64,000 bases of DNA from assembly GCF_002343915.1 (NCBI RefSeq), contig NZ_NETK01000001.1, forward strand, positions 5,532,001 through 5,596,000. The letters are read 5' to 3'. Below are positions 8,195-17,587 of this stretch, one piece after another (within the stretch, counting starts at the first letter, position 1; each line of letters starts with the position of its first letter). The position numbers and the translations under genes are program-made. This DNA comes from Nannocystis exedens (GTDB lineage: Bacteria; Myxococcota_A; Polyangia; Nannocystales; Nannocystaceae). Under the pieces are notes generated by a model that was not told the origin of the DNA, did not search any database, and saw only the letters and a program-made list of their open reading frames with translations.

Positions 8195-9223
8195 TCAGAG
8201 CTCTTTCTTGGCGAACTCGATCGCCTGGATGATCGTCCACTGGTCGTCCTTGCCCTTGCCGGCCAGCTCGTCGCCGGCGGGCGGGGCCTGGATGCCCTCG
8301 GAGTGCCAGCGGATGATGCCGTCCTCGTCGAGGAGGACGATCGCCGGCGACTGGCGGAGGTACTGCTGGTAGGTGGTCGCGCCCTCGAGGCCGAGCTCGC
8401 GCGAGGCCTGATACTCGGTCGCGTTGGGGAAGCGGTAGGTCGGCAGCGGCGGCTTGTCGGGCAGGCCGTTGGTCTTCTGCCACTCGCGCAGGCCGGAGTC
8501 GTTCATCGGCGCCACGCGCGGCAGCGGGCGACCGGTCTCCTGGCTGGTCGTGCCGGTGAAGTTGGACGGGAAGGTCACGTGGGTGAACATGATCTCCACG
8601 CCGGCGTTCTGCAGGTCCTCGCGGGCCATCTGCAGCACGCGCAGCATGTTGGCGGCCTGGGCCTGCTCGTCACGCGTCGCCCAGTCCCAGAACAGGACCA
8701 GGCGCTTCTTGCCGGCCATCTGCCGGCCGTCGGTGACGCCGCCGTCCATGTTCATCAGCATGATCATGAGGCTGGCGTGGCCGAACAGGCTGCGGCGGGC
8801 CCACTGGGGCGCCTTGTCGAGGTCGGCGGCGCCGACCGACCAGAACGGCGGGGCCTCCTTGATCGGCTGCAGCTTGTCGTTCGGGGTGGCGACCAGCTCG
8901 ACCTCGACCTCCTGGCCGGAGGGCTTGCGGACCTTGAGCTTGACGGGCTGGCCGGTGGCGATCTGGCTGACGCGCAGGTCCTTGGCCGTCGACACCGGCT
9001 GGCCGTTCAGCTCGAGCACGAGGTCGCCGCGGCCGAGCTCGTTGCAGCCCTTCTCGCAGCCGTTGACGTAGGTGATGAACACGCCGCCCGGCTTGAGCTG
9101 CTCGCTCGTGACCGAGACGGGCGGAGCCGAGGACCCGCCGCCGTCGCACGCGGCGATGGCCGACAGTGCCAGCGTGGAGGCGAAGCCGAGGGGGACGAGA
9201 CGGTGAACCAGACCGCGGAGCAT
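8195..9223 (-). CDS. Lipoprotein with PDZ and thioredoxin-like regions
   Basis: 342 residues. A lipoprotein signal peptide ends at LALSAIAAC (Cys about residue 26), so the protein is membrane-anchored outside the cytoplasm. Residues about 35-115 form a PDZ-like domain (PGGVFITYVNGCEKGC, GDLVLELNGQPVSTAKDL). Residues about 165-340 look like a thioredoxin/TlpA-like fold: KKRLVLFWDWATRDEQAQA, then SPAIVLLDEDGIIRWHSEG, the beta-hairpin seen in redoxins. The CxxC redox pair is absent (FWDWAT), so it is probably not a classical oxidoreductase. ATG 9223 has a TAAAGT hexamer 8 bases upstream and no ribosome binding site. The 140 bases upstream separate it from the next minus-strand gene. Confidence 0.7.
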   Translation of the reverse strand: MLRGLVHRLVPLGFASTLALSAIAACDGGGSSAPPVSVTSEQLKPGGVFITYVNGCEKGCNELGRGDLVLELNGQPVSTAKDLRVSQIATGQPVKLKVRKPSGQEVEVELVATPNDKLQPIKEAPPFWSVGAADLDKAPQWARRSLFGHASLMIMLMNMDGGVTDGRQMAGKKRLVLFWDWATRDEQAQAANMLRVLQMAREDLQNAGVEIMFTHVTFPSNFTGTTSQETGRPLPRVAPMNDSGLREWQKTNGLPDKPPLPTYRFPNATEYQASRELGLEGATTYQQYLRQSPAIVLLDEDGIIRWHSEGIQAPPAGDELAGKGKDDQWTIIQAIEFAKKEL

Positions 9224-9363
9224 CGCCGCGGACTTTAGAGCGGGGTCCCGCGAGCGTCAAATCCGAGCGGCGTGCGCAAAGAGCGCAGTCCGAAACTCGC
9301 GGGCCGGCGGGGCCTTCCAGGGGTCCCGAGGCCCTGCCCGCCGCCTCCTCGCGGCAGGCTGGT

Positions 9364-10683
9364 TCACAGGCCCAGGCGGAAGCGGACGCTGACGGAGAAC
9401 GACCAGAAGTGCGGCAGGCCCTTGCGGAGGTTGGCGCCGGCGTCGAGCGCCGCGCCCTCGATGATCGTCAGCGGCGCCACGCCGGACAGCTCGGGGTGAC
9501 TGACCCCGGTGATGACGTAGAACGCGTAGTGATAGGCGAACTCGCCGGTGACGGCGATGTTGGGGTGGACGAAGGCGCCGCCGCCGACGCGGAACGGGGC
9601 GACGAAGCCGTGGAAGTCCATGCGCGTGGGGCCGCCGGTGGTGTCGTAGCGGTTGCGCCACAGCTGGTAGTGGATGCCGGTGCCGATATAGGCGACGCCG
9701 CGGCCCTTGCGGAGGAAGTGGATCCGCAGGGCCGGGCCGGCGCTGACGGCCCGCGCCTTGGCGCTGTTGACGATCAGCTGGTTGAAGTCGACGTCGACCT
9801 CGGTGCCGAGCCGCTCCGACAGCGCCTGCTCGAGGCGCGCCGGGTCGATGCCGAAGAGCGTCACCGCGTTCTTGCCCTCGACGTCGCGCGGCCGCAGCGT
9901 GCCCCACTGGGCCTCGATGCCGAGGTCGAGCAGGCCGAGCAGGTTGCCGCCGATGAAGCCGCCGAGCAGCGCGCCCGGCCGCTCGCCGTGGCCGCTGCTG
10001 CTGGCGCAGAACTGGCGCGTGCAGCCGAGCGTGCCGAACCGCGGCTCGACGATGAGGCCGGCGTGGCGCCACTTCTTCGGCTGCTTGCGCCGCGCTCGGG
10101 CCGCCTCCTCTTCGATCTCCTCCTGCGACTTCGGCGGCTCGGCCGGCTTGTCCGTCTTGCCGTCGGCGCCGGTCGGGTCGGCGCCCTCGATCCTCGGCGC
10201 CCGCGTGTCCGTCAGACCGGACGACTTCGGCCCCTCGGGCTGCAGCGGGTCGCCGTCGGGCGAGCTGCCCGAAGAGACAGGTGGCGGCGGGGTCGGCACC
10301 GGGCTCGAGGTCGGCGGCGGGGCGACCGACGCGGCCGGCGGGGGCACCGACTCGGCCGGAGGCTCGGGCGCGGCGACCGGCGGCGCGGGCGGGGTGGGCG
10401 CCGACGTCGGGCGTACGCTGGGGCGCATGACCGGAGGTCCCGGGGCGGGCTTGACGGGCGTCGGCGCCGTGGTCTTCGGCGGCGTCGACGGGCCGGGGCT
10501 GGTGGGCGGGACGTTCTGCGGGCCGACGTCGGGCAGCATCGGCGGCGGGCCGATGTCGGGCAGCTTGGGCGGCGGTCCGACCGACGGCGGGGCCGCAGCG
10601 GCCTCGGCCGGTGCGACGGTCCAGGCGAGCGCCAGCGCGCCGAAACAGACCAGGGACAACGCGGCGCGACGAGCAGAGAGCAT
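9364..10683 (-). CDS. Proline-rich exported protein with outer-membrane-like C-terminal domain
   Basis: 439 residues from ATG 10683 (an adjacent GTG is at 10686). A signal peptide (LSLVCFGALALAWTVAPAEA) is followed by about 150 residues very rich in Pro, Ala and Ser. After a charged helix (SQEEIEEEAARARRKQPKKW), residues about 205-439 alternate Gly/aromatic beta-strand pattern (AGLIVEPRFGTLGCTRQFC, GFIGGNLLGLLDLGIEAQWG, YIGTGIHYQLWRNRYD) and end in SFSVSVRFRLGL, with hydrophobic alternation suited to a beta-barrel. It probably sits in the outer membrane with the Pro-rich arm spanning the periplasm. No specific function is recognised. It is divergent from the kinase gene at 10983. Confidence 0.6.
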   Translation of the reverse strand: MLSARRAALSLVCFGALALAWTVAPAEAAAAPPSVGPPPKLPDIGPPPMLPDVGPQNVPPTSPGPSTPPKTTAPTPVKPAPGPPVMRPSVRPTSAPTPPAPPVAAPEPPAESVPPPAASVAPPPTSSPVPTPPPPVSSGSSPDGDPLQPEGPKSSGLTDTRAPRIEGADPTGADGKTDKPAEPPKSQEEIEEEAARARRKQPKKWRHAGLIVEPRFGTLGCTRQFCASSSGHGERPGALLGGFIGGNLLGLLDLGIEAQWGTLRPRDVEGKNAVTLFGIDPARLEQALSERLGTEVDVDFNQLIVNSAKARAVSAGPALRIHFLRKGRGVAYIGTGIHYQLWRNRYDTTGGPTRMDFHGFVAPFRVGGGAFVHPNIAVTGEFAYHYAFYVITGVSHPELSGVAPLTIIEGAALDAGANLRKGLPHFWSFSVSVRFRLGL

Positions 10684-10982
10684 CACGGACCCGAGTACGA
10701 TGCGTGACGGGCCCGGTGATTACAAGCCGAGTCCGACGCCGGTAGGTGTGCGGAGGCGTCGTCGGGGAGGGTCGAAGATCGGTGACGGATCTGGACCGTC
10801 GCGCTCCCGAGTTTCTGGCCCAAAGGACAGCTTCGAGTCGCGCCCCTGCGGCAAGCTGCATTCTTCGCCGCGGCAATTGCGCGATAGCGCGCGGGTCCTC
10901 GCGTTCTGGCGACGGATTCGATCCACGTCGCCCCCCTCGGTTATGCTTGCCGCGGTCCCGTCGCTCCCGCTGCTCCCGTCTT

Positions 10983-12770
10983 ATGGACCCGTCGCCCCAC
11001 TCGCACGAGCCGGCCCCCGGTGAATCCTCGGGAGTCATCAAGATCCCCAGCCTCGCGCAGGAGGCGGACCCGGCGTCGCGCAGCGGCACCGGCTTCGCCA
11101 AGGTCGTCGAGCCCGACGACCCCGACGACCTGATCGACCGCGTGCTCGGCAATTACCGCCTGGTGCGGCCGCTCGGGGGGCGCGGTCTGTCGTCGGTGTA
11201 CGAGGCCCGGGCGGCGGCCGGCGGCGACCGGCGGTTCGCGGTCAAGATCTTGCGCAACGCGAACTTCAACCGCGGCGCGCTCGATGTCGTGCAGCGGCGC
11301 TTCGTCCAGGAGGCGCGCGTCGCCTCGCGCCTGCACCACCCGCACATCGGCGACGTGGTCGACTTCGGCATCGAGGGCGGGCTCGCCTACATCGTCATGG
11401 AGTACCTCGAGGGCGAGAGCCTGCGCGAGACCTTGAGCCGCCACGGGCCGCTGCCGTGGACGCGCGTCCTGCCGATGTTCCTGCACATCTGCGACGCGCT
11501 CGAGGCGGCCCACGCGCAAGGAGTGATCCACCGCGACCTCAAGCCGAGCAACGTCTACCGCGTGCGTCACGCCACCAGCGACGACTACGTCAAGGTGGTC
11601 GACTTCGGCATCGCGCGGATCGTCGACGAAGATCTGCCCGAGGGGCTGTTGGCCAACGGCGTGCTCCTGTCCACCCCGGAGTACATGGCGCCGGAGCTGA
11701 TCCGCGGGGCCAAGCCCGACCCGCGCGTCGACATCTACGCCGTCGGCGTCCTCCTCTACGAGCTGCTGACCGGCTCGTGCCCGTTCAAGAGCGGCAAGCA
11801 GACGACCGTGCTGGCGATGCAGCTGCTCGACACGCCGATCCCGCCGCGGCGCGTCGCGCCCGACGCCAACATCCCCGGCGTGGTCGAGCGGGTGATCCTC
11901 AAGGCCCTGAGCAAGGCCCCCGAGGAGCGCTATCAAAACATCATGGAATTGCGCCTCGCCCTGCTCGACGACACCCGCATCGGCCGCGCCGAAGCCACCG
12001 CCATCCGCACCAAGGCGCTGTCCGGTCCGTCCCGCAGTGCCTCCAGCGCCTCCGCGCCGGTCAAAGAGAGCAGCGTCGGCGTCACCATCATCCTGGCGCT
12101 GATCGCCGCGGGCCTGATCGCCTGGGTGTTCGCCGGCACCCCGGGCCTCGAATTCCTCACCGGCGCCCCGCCGCCGGGCCCCGCGCCGGTCGCAGCGCCG
12201 GCCGCGGTCATGGCCCCGCCCGACGCCCCACGGCCCGCCCAGACCGACCCGCGCGTGCTCGAGACCACGCCGCCGGCGCCGACACAGGACCCGCAGGTCG
12301 AGGACCAGCCCGACGAGCCGCCGCCCGAGCCGGAGCCGCCGGTCGCGCTGCCGACCACGCCGCCCGACCCGCTGCCGCCGAGCGACCCCCAGCCGACCGC
12401 GATCAAGGCTGCCCGAACGACCAGGTCCTCTGAGACAGGTCCCAAGGAGCCGGTCAACTACGACATCGTCGACGACCCCGACGAGGCGACCGCCGTCACC
12501 GAGGCGCAGATCGACGAGCTGCTCAAGCCCTTCCGCCCGGCCGCGGCCCAGTGCGGCCGCCAGCACGGGGTCGCGATCGACGCCACGGTGACCTTCAAGT
12601 TCGTGCTGACGAAGGACGGCCGCCTGACCCAGATCAAGCCGGTCGGCCGCCCCGCCTCCGACCCCGCCGCGGCCTGCATGATCGAGCTGATCCGCGACGC
12701 GCGGCTGCCCGTGCCGGCCGGCAGCAGCTTCAAACACGCGTTCTTCGCCTACAGCTTCCGCGTGTACTGA
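10983..12770 (+). CDS. Ser/Thr protein kinase with C-terminal AgmX/TonB-like domain
   Basis: 595 residues from ATG 10983; longer upstream frames lack kinase similarity. The kinase domain (about residues 55-320) has all active-site motifs: Gly-rich LGGRGLSSVY, Lys in FAVKIL, HRDLKPSN, DFGIA and TPEYMAPE. A membrane helix (VTIILALIAAGLIAWVF) near residue 370 is followed by a Pro-rich stalk. The last 90 residues (LLKPFRPAAAQCGRQHG, TFKFVLTKDGRL, AACMIELIRDARLPVP) match the AgmX/PglI-type C-terminal domain of myxobacteria, with its two conserved Cys. The topology therefore puts the kinase inside and a small Cys-paired domain outside, as in a sensor kinase. It is an active-site contrast to the pseudokinase at 1515-3836. 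Confidence 0.9.
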   Translation: MDPSPHSHEPAPGESSGVIKIPSLAQEADPASRSGTGFAKVVEPDDPDDLIDRVLGNYRLVRPLGGRGLSSVYEARAAAGGDRRFAVKILRNANFNRGALDVVQRRFVQEARVASRLHHPHIGDVVDFGIEGGLAYIVMEYLEGESLRETLSRHGPLPWTRVLPMFLHICDALEAAHAQGVIHRDLKPSNVYRVRHATSDDYVKVVDFGIARIVDEDLPEGLLANGVLLSTPEYMAPELIRGAKPDPRVDIYAVGVLLYELLTGSCPFKSGKQTTVLAMQLLDTPIPPRRVAPDANIPGVVERVILKALSKAPEERYQNIMELRLALLDDTRIGRAEATAIRTKALSGPSRSASSASAPVKESSVGVTIILALIAAGLIAWVFAGTPGLEFLTGAPPPGPAPVAAPAAVMAPPDAPRPAQTDPRVLETTPPAPTQDPQVEDQPDEPPPEPEPPVALPTTPPDPLPPSDPQPTAIKAARTTRSSETGPKEPVNYDIVDDPDEATAVTEAQIDELLKPFRPAAAQCGRQHGVAIDATVTFKFVLTKDGRLTQIKPVGRPASDPAAACMIELIRDARLPVPAGSSFKHAFFAYSFRVY

Positions 12771-13088
12771 CCGCGATCAGGCTGGCCCCCGGGACAGGTC
12801 GAGAGCGCGCGACGGCCCGTCGCTGCTGTGCCTTTTGGACATGCTTCGGGGGACATGTCGGCTTTCCGGAGCTGCACGAGCTCTTCCCACGCGAGCGGGC
12901 GATCGATGCAGGCACGAGCGCGTGGGCTGTCGCCTGCGACCGATCCCCGACCGTCACCCGATCCGCGTGGCGTGTCTTCGCAACCCCGATCGGGGCCTTC
13001 TGCATCCGGAGGGCTGATCGGGGCGCGCGCTGAAGGTCACGTCGAGTTCGCGCCGATGTGATGTGAAGTGCCCATAAAGTCGGGCCCG
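12771..13088. other. Intergenic gap with hairpin elements
   Basis: Convincing coding sequence is absent. It holds a GGGACAGGTC half-element near 12790, a complete hairpin copy at 12837-12859 (GGACATGC TTCGG GGACATGTC), and just before the next gene a TAAAGT hexamer at 13075-13080, 8 bases before ATG 13089. Confidence 0.6.
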
Positions 13089-14723
13089 ATGTCCGACCAC
13101 GACGACGAGCACGGGGGCGAACGAAAGCTCGCGCGGCGAGATTTTTTGAAGACGCTGGCAGGAGCGACGCTGGCGGCGGTGCCGGCGTGCGCCGACGACG
13201 TGATGGCGGGCACCGAGGGGCCCGGCGGCAGCAGTACGACCGGCGACGGCAGCACGACCTCGAGCGGCGACGTGCCGACCACGGGGGCGCCGACGACGAG
13301 CAGCTCGACCGGCACGAGCACCGGCGACGGGACGACGTCGAGCACCGGCGTCGACTCGACCAGCACCGGCGACGACAGCACCACGAGCACGAGCACCGGC
13401 GAGCCGAGCGACATGGGCGCGCAGCCGCAGGCGTGCGAGGGCCAGGAGATCGTGTTCGCGCCCGACGCGGTGGCCGAAGATCTGGCGCGCTTCCCCACCG
13501 CGGTGATGGCGGGGGCGATGCGCCAGGAGTCGGCGCTGATCCACGGCCGCAGCGAGCTGCCGGACCCGGTGCTGCTGCGCGTGTGGCAGCCCGGCGACGG
13601 CGAGGGCACGGTGCGGGTGATCCGCGAGATCGAGGTGACGCCCGACGAGAACGGCTACCTGCGGCAGCTCGTCGACGGGCTGTGCCCGGGGCAGTGGTAC
13701 CGCTACGGCTTCTTCGCCACGGACCGCGGCGAGCCGGTCGCGCGCGGGGTGCTCGGCGAGTTCCGCACCGCGATCGCCGACGACGCGATGGAGCCGCTGA
13801 CGGTGGCGATCTCGTGCTGCAACGGGCTCGACAACTTCCCGTGGCCCGCGCTGCAGCGGACCAGCGACGAATACTACGACGTCTTCCTCCACCTCGGCGA
13901 CATGGCCTACAACGACGGCGAGATGGCGCTGTCGGACTACCGCGGCAACTGGCAGGCCTACCTGGCGGTGGCCGACGGCGGCGGGATGGCGCTGGCCTAC
14001 GCGCGGGCGGGGCTCTATTGCACGCTCGACGACCACGAGGTCACCAACGACTTCAACCCCGAGACGATCGATCCGCAGCGGCTGCAGGACGCGATGACCT
14101 CGTACTTCGAGGCGATCCCGGTGACCGACACGCCGATGCAGTTCCGCGTGTGGCAGAGCTTCCGCTGGGGCCTGACGGCGGAGTTCATCGTGCTCGACTG
14201 CCGCACCGAGCGGAGGCCGTCGACCGCCAACTCGGCCGACCCGATCTACATCAGCAAGGAGCAGATGGCCTGGCTCAAGGAGCGGCTGCAGTCGAGCCCG
14301 TGTCACTTCAAGGTGATCCTCAACTCGGTGCCGATCACCGACATGCCGACGATCCCGTGGGACTTCGCGGCGGGCGACCGCTGGGAGGGCTACCCGGTCC
14401 AGCGCCAGGAGCTGCTCGACTTCATCGCCGCCGAGGACATCGGCAACGTCTGGTTCCTCTCGGGAGACTTCCACACGTGCTTCATCAGCCACGTCGAGCC
14501 CGACGGCGACGGGGTGGTCGCCAAGACGCGCGAGATCGCCGTGACCGGGGGCAACACCAACGTCCTCGGCGACTTCCTCGCCGCCCCCCAATTCTCGTTC
14601 GGCTCGTCCAATCCGCACGGTTGCATCATCACGTTCGACCCGGCCGCCGACGAGGTACAGGTCCGCTTCATCGACCCCGACAGCGGGCAGGACGCGTACA
14701 GCGAGACGCTGACGCAGAAGTGA
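13089..14723 (+). CDS. PhoD-like alkaline phosphatase/phosphodiesterase, exported
   Basis: 544 residues. The N-terminus has a twin-arginine signal (RRDFLKTLAGATLAAVPAC), and the Cys could also be lipidated. A Thr/Ser/Gly linker of about 80 residues (TTGDGSTTSSGDVPTTGA and similar) follows. The catalytic part starts near residue 115 and shows the N-terminal Fn3-like domain (LLRVWQPGD, GQWYRYGFFA, GEFRTA) and metal-binding motifs of the PhoD family: HLGDMAYNDG, LDDHEVTNDF, VILNSVPI and FLSGDFHTCF. Family members release phosphate from phosphoesters outside the cytoplasm using Ca/Fe. Tat export fits cofactor-loaded folding. The final assignment is confident at family level; the substrate is unknown. 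A TAAAGT hexamer lies 8 bases before the ATG. Confidence 0.88.
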   Translation: MSDHDDEHGGERKLARRDFLKTLAGATLAAVPACADDVMAGTEGPGGSSTTGDGSTTSSGDVPTTGAPTTSSSTGTSTGDGTTSSTGVDSTSTGDDSTTSTSTGEPSDMGAQPQACEGQEIVFAPDAVAEDLARFPTAVMAGAMRQESALIHGRSELPDPVLLRVWQPGDGEGTVRVIREIEVTPDENGYLRQLVDGLCPGQWYRYGFFATDRGEPVARGVLGEFRTAIADDAMEPLTVAISCCNGLDNFPWPALQRTSDEYYDVFLHLGDMAYNDGEMALSDYRGNWQAYLAVADGGGMALAYARAGLYCTLDDHEVTNDFNPETIDPQRLQDAMTSYFEAIPVTDTPMQFRVWQSFRWGLTAEFIVLDCRTERRPSTANSADPIYISKEQMAWLKERLQSSPCHFKVILNSVPITDMPTIPWDFAAGDRWEGYPVQRQELLDFIAAEDIGNVWFLSGDFHTCFISHVEPDGDGVVAKTREIAVTGGNTNVLGDFLAAPQFSFGSSNPHGCIITFDPAADEVQVRFIDPDSGQDAYSETLTQK

Positions 14724-14730
14724 CGCGGTC

Positions 14731-14755
14731 GACATGTGAACTTCGGGACATGTCC
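14731..14755. repeat. Dispersed ACATGTC hairpin
   Basis: GACATGTGAA CTTCG GGACATGTCC, two inverted arms of about 9 bases around a short loop, 8 bases after the PhoD stop codon. Confidence 0.7.
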
Positions 14756-14844
14756 TCCAGCGCGTTCGCGCGCGGGCGAACCTTGAGGATCCGCACGGCT
14801 GCGCGGTGGGCGATCAGGAGGCTTTCCGCCGCCGATCCTCGACG

Positions 14845-16722
14845 ATGAGGGCCATGGAGATCCCGCAGGGGCCCAGCCGCATCATGCCCACGTCGATGCT
14901 CAGCAGCGGCGCGGAGGACCTCGATGGTCACCGCCGCGAGCTCGAGCTCAACGTGCTGGACGGAGCGATACCGGCGGACATTTACGGGCACCTGTTCATC
15001 GCCGGCTCGATCGCGTCGCTCGGCCGCCCCGCCTTCACCGGCGAGGGCACCCTGTACCGCTTCGACCTCGAGCCCGACCGGATCCGCCTGGCGCAGAACA
15101 TCGTGCGGCCGCCGTGTCACTACGCCGACCGGGCGGCCGCGAGCTTCGGCGAGCTGATGCAGTTCCGCGACATCGGCCTGTCGCGGATCTCGCCGCTGCT
15201 CGGGGTCCGTACGGTCCTGAGCAACTCGCCGATCCCGCTGCGCGACCGCATGATCGTGACGACCGACGCCGGCCGCCCGTGGGAGTTCGACCCGGTCACG
15301 CTCGAGCTGGTGACCCCGATCGGCAAGGCCGACGAGTGGCTCGGCTCGATCCCGGTGCCGTGGGCCTTCCCGCTGGTGCTGAGCACCGCCCACCCGGCCG
15401 AGGACGAGGCCACCGGCGAGCTGTTCACCGTCAACTTCTCCAACCCGGCGCCCGGCGGGCGACCTGGCTTTTCGCACCTGGTCCGCTGGACAGGTCGGGC
15501 GCTCGAGCACTTCAGCCTGATCGACCGCGACGGCGAGCCGATCCAGATCCACCAGTGCGTGCATCAGATCCAGGTCACCCGCAACTGGGTGCTGATCCAG
15601 GACTCGGCGTTCGTGGTCGAGATGCGCCAGCTGGCGCTCGACGTGCTGGGCCAGGTGCTGCCGGTCGAGCCGCTGCGCGAGCTGCTGGGCGCGAGCTCGA
15701 TGCGGACGCAGCGGCCGACGACGATCATCCACGCGATCCGCCGCCGCGACCTGCGGCCGCGCGCGGGCGGGTTCGCCGATCACCCGACGCCGGTGATGGC
15801 CCACCGGATCGAGCTCGAGGGCGAGTCGGTCCACTTCTACGCCGACTTCGAGGACGACGGCGAGCACGTGCGCCTGATCGTGCCGCACACGCCGACGCTC
15901 GACGTGTCGGAGTGGATCCACGAGGGCGAGGACCTGCTGAGCGGCGGCGAGGCCGGGATCGCGGTCGCGGGCATGCAGATCCCCTGCGCCCTGGCCCGCG
16001 GCCGCCTGGGGATCCACAGGGTCCACGTGACGTCGGGCGAGGCCGAGTCGCGCTTCGTCGAGGGCCGCGAGACCTGGGGCCTGGCCCTCGGGACATACGC
16101 GCGCCGCGGCCGCGAGAAGCCGATCGAGGTCGTGTACTACAACACCAGCGGGTTCGCGCCCGAGCTGGTGCCGGCCCGCCTGCTCACGGCGTACGCGCCG
16201 CGCGTGGACATCGGGGCGCTGCCGCTGGCCGAGGGCGAGCCGCCGCGCCTGCTCGAGGTCGACACGACGACCGGGGCGATGCGCAGCTATACGGCGCCGA
16301 ACGGCTGGAGCCTGCTGTCGCCGAACTTCATCCCGCGCCGCGGCGGCCCCCGCCACGCCCGCGACGGCTACGTGGCGGTGCTGGCCCACGCGTCGGAGAC
16401 GGTGCCGCGCACGCTCGGCTCGACCGGCGAGGAGCTGTGGCTGTTCGACGCCGCCGACATCACCCAGGGCCCGCTCGTCCGCCTCGGCCACTCGGAGCTC
16501 GACTTCGCGTTCACGATCCACGGCTCGTGGGTGCCGTCGTTGAGGCCGAGCCGCCGCGACTACCAGGTCGACATCCGCAACGACCTCGACCTCGAGTTCA
16601 TCCGCACCCGCGCGCTCGGGTCGCTCGCGTTCTCCGAAATTTTCAAGGAGACGCTCGGCCGCGTGATGCGCAGCGAGGACGTCGACTCGCTGCTGACGAT
16701 GGCGGTGTTCCCGAAGTTCTGA
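14845..16722 (+). CDS. Carotenoid oxygenase (RPE65/CCD family)
   Basis: 625 residues from ATG 14845 (ATG 14854 is also possible). Family signatures are present along the length: GHLFIAGSIASLG and FTGEGTLYRFDLE near the N-terminus, then the His-containing propeller loops LSTAHPAEDEATGEL, QIHQCVHQIQVTRNWVLIQD, DHPTPVMAHRIELE and, at the C-terminal side, FTIHGSWVPS. Four His coordinate a non-haem iron that cleaves conjugated double bases of carotenoids or stilbenoids; the third His is the least certain here. No signal peptide. A carotenoid or apocarotenoid substrate is likely given that myxobacteria make carotenoids, but no carotenoid genes lie nearby. A hairpin-family copy occurs in the coding sequence near 15462-15495. 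Confidence 0.85.
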   Translation: MRAMEIPQGPSRIMPTSMLSSGAEDLDGHRRELELNVLDGAIPADIYGHLFIAGSIASLGRPAFTGEGTLYRFDLEPDRIRLAQNIVRPPCHYADRAAASFGELMQFRDIGLSRISPLLGVRTVLSNSPIPLRDRMIVTTDAGRPWEFDPVTLELVTPIGKADEWLGSIPVPWAFPLVLSTAHPAEDEATGELFTVNFSNPAPGGRPGFSHLVRWTGRALEHFSLIDRDGEPIQIHQCVHQIQVTRNWVLIQDSAFVVEMRQLALDVLGQVLPVEPLRELLGASSMRTQRPTTIIHAIRRRDLRPRAGGFADHPTPVMAHRIELEGESVHFYADFEDDGEHVRLIVPHTPTLDVSEWIHEGEDLLSGGEAGIAVAGMQIPCALARGRLGIHRVHVTSGEAESRFVEGRETWGLALGTYARRGREKPIEVVYYNTSGFAPELVPARLLTAYAPRVDIGALPLAEGEPPRLLEVDTTTGAMRSYTAPNGWSLLSPNFIPRRGGPRHARDGYVAVLAHASETVPRTLGSTGEELWLFDAADITQGPLVRLGHSELDFAFTIHGSWVPSLRPSRRDYQVDIRNDLDLEFIRTRALGSLAFSEIFKETLGRVMRSEDVDSLLTMAVFPKF

Positions 16723-16885
16723 TGGCCGCTCTCGCTCGGGTTGACGCCGCGGGTCGCCGTTCCGTCGAACCCGTCCGGCTTGGCGCGTTCGCGAAAGCGA
16801 TTGTCGTCCTCGTGCAATTGAACCGGTCCCGAGCCCGGCGATCGTCCCTGGCCCGGACACACCCCTCCGGTGATGGGCTGGGCAG

Positions 16886-17587
16886 ATGCAGAGCGGGCAC
16901 GCGGCCGCGTTCACGGCGGGCGGCGACCTCGTCGTCGCGGCGAGCAACGAAGGGACGATCGACATCGGCGGCCAGCCGCTGCACACGTCGCACGCCGCGT
17001 TCGCGGTCGCCCGGCTCGCCGCTGCCGACGGTCAGCCGAAGTGGGCCCGGCAGTTCGAGTGCGCCTACGACCACTTCGGCACGCTCGGCCTCGGTGCGCT
17101 CGCGGCCGACGACGACACGGTGTGGCTCGCAACGTACAACGATTCGGGGCAACCCGGTCTGCACAGCGTCGACTTCGGCCTGGGCCCGGTCCACGGTAAT
17201 TACTACCTGGTCGCCCTCGACAGCGCCGACGGCGGCGCGAAGTGGCAGCGCCCCTTCACCAGCTTCGGGGGGTTCTACGACGTCGCCCGCGACAGCGGCG
17301 ACGCAGTCATCGTCGCCGGCGGAGCCGCGGACACGCTCGACCTCGGCGGTGGGCTGGTGGTCACGAACGGCGCCGCGATCGTGGCCAAGTATGGCGCTGC
17401 CGACGGCGACTTCCGCTGGGCCCGGATCGTCGGCGACCACTCCTGGAACGACGCCCACGGGGTCGACAGCGACGCGCAGGGGCACGTCTACGTCGGGGGC
17501 ACGTTCGCGGGCACGATGTTCTGGGGCGACCAGCAGCTGGTCGCCCAACCCGGGGGCGACGGCTTCCTGGCCAAGCTCCTGCCGTAG
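16886..17587 (+). CDS. Beta-propeller-like fragment, probably a gene remnant
   Basis: 233 residues. Repeated units of the type DLVVAASNEGTIDIGG, VVAGGAADTLDLGG and VYVGGTFAGTMFWGD, each followed by AVARLAAADG- or VAKYGAADG-like strands, are the blades of a propeller common in secreted myxobacterial lipoproteins. A complete protein of this kind would carry a signal peptide, a lipobox and a linker, but here the frame begins directly in a blade, so the 5' part is missing. It is followed immediately by a copy of the carotenoid oxygenase 3' tail (17587-17652), which suggests rearrangement. Expression is doubtful. Confidence 0.5.
   Translation: MQSGHAAAFTAGGDLVVAASNEGTIDIGGQPLHTSHAAFAVARLAAADGQPKWARQFECAYDHFGTLGLGALAADDDTVWLATYNDSGQPGLHSVDFGLGPVHGNYYLVALDSADGGAKWQRPFTSFGGFYDVARDSGDAVIVAGGAADTLDLGGGLVVTNGAAIVAKYGAADGDFRWARIVGDHSWNDAHGVDSDAQGHVYVGGTFAGTMFWGDQQLVAQPGGDGFLAKLLP

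Noticed and set aside
10746-10982. N-terminal extension of the kinase gene to 10746
   Set aside because: The upstream part is Arg/Pro-rich without similarity to kinases; ATG 10983 begins a typical acidic leader before the kinase domain.
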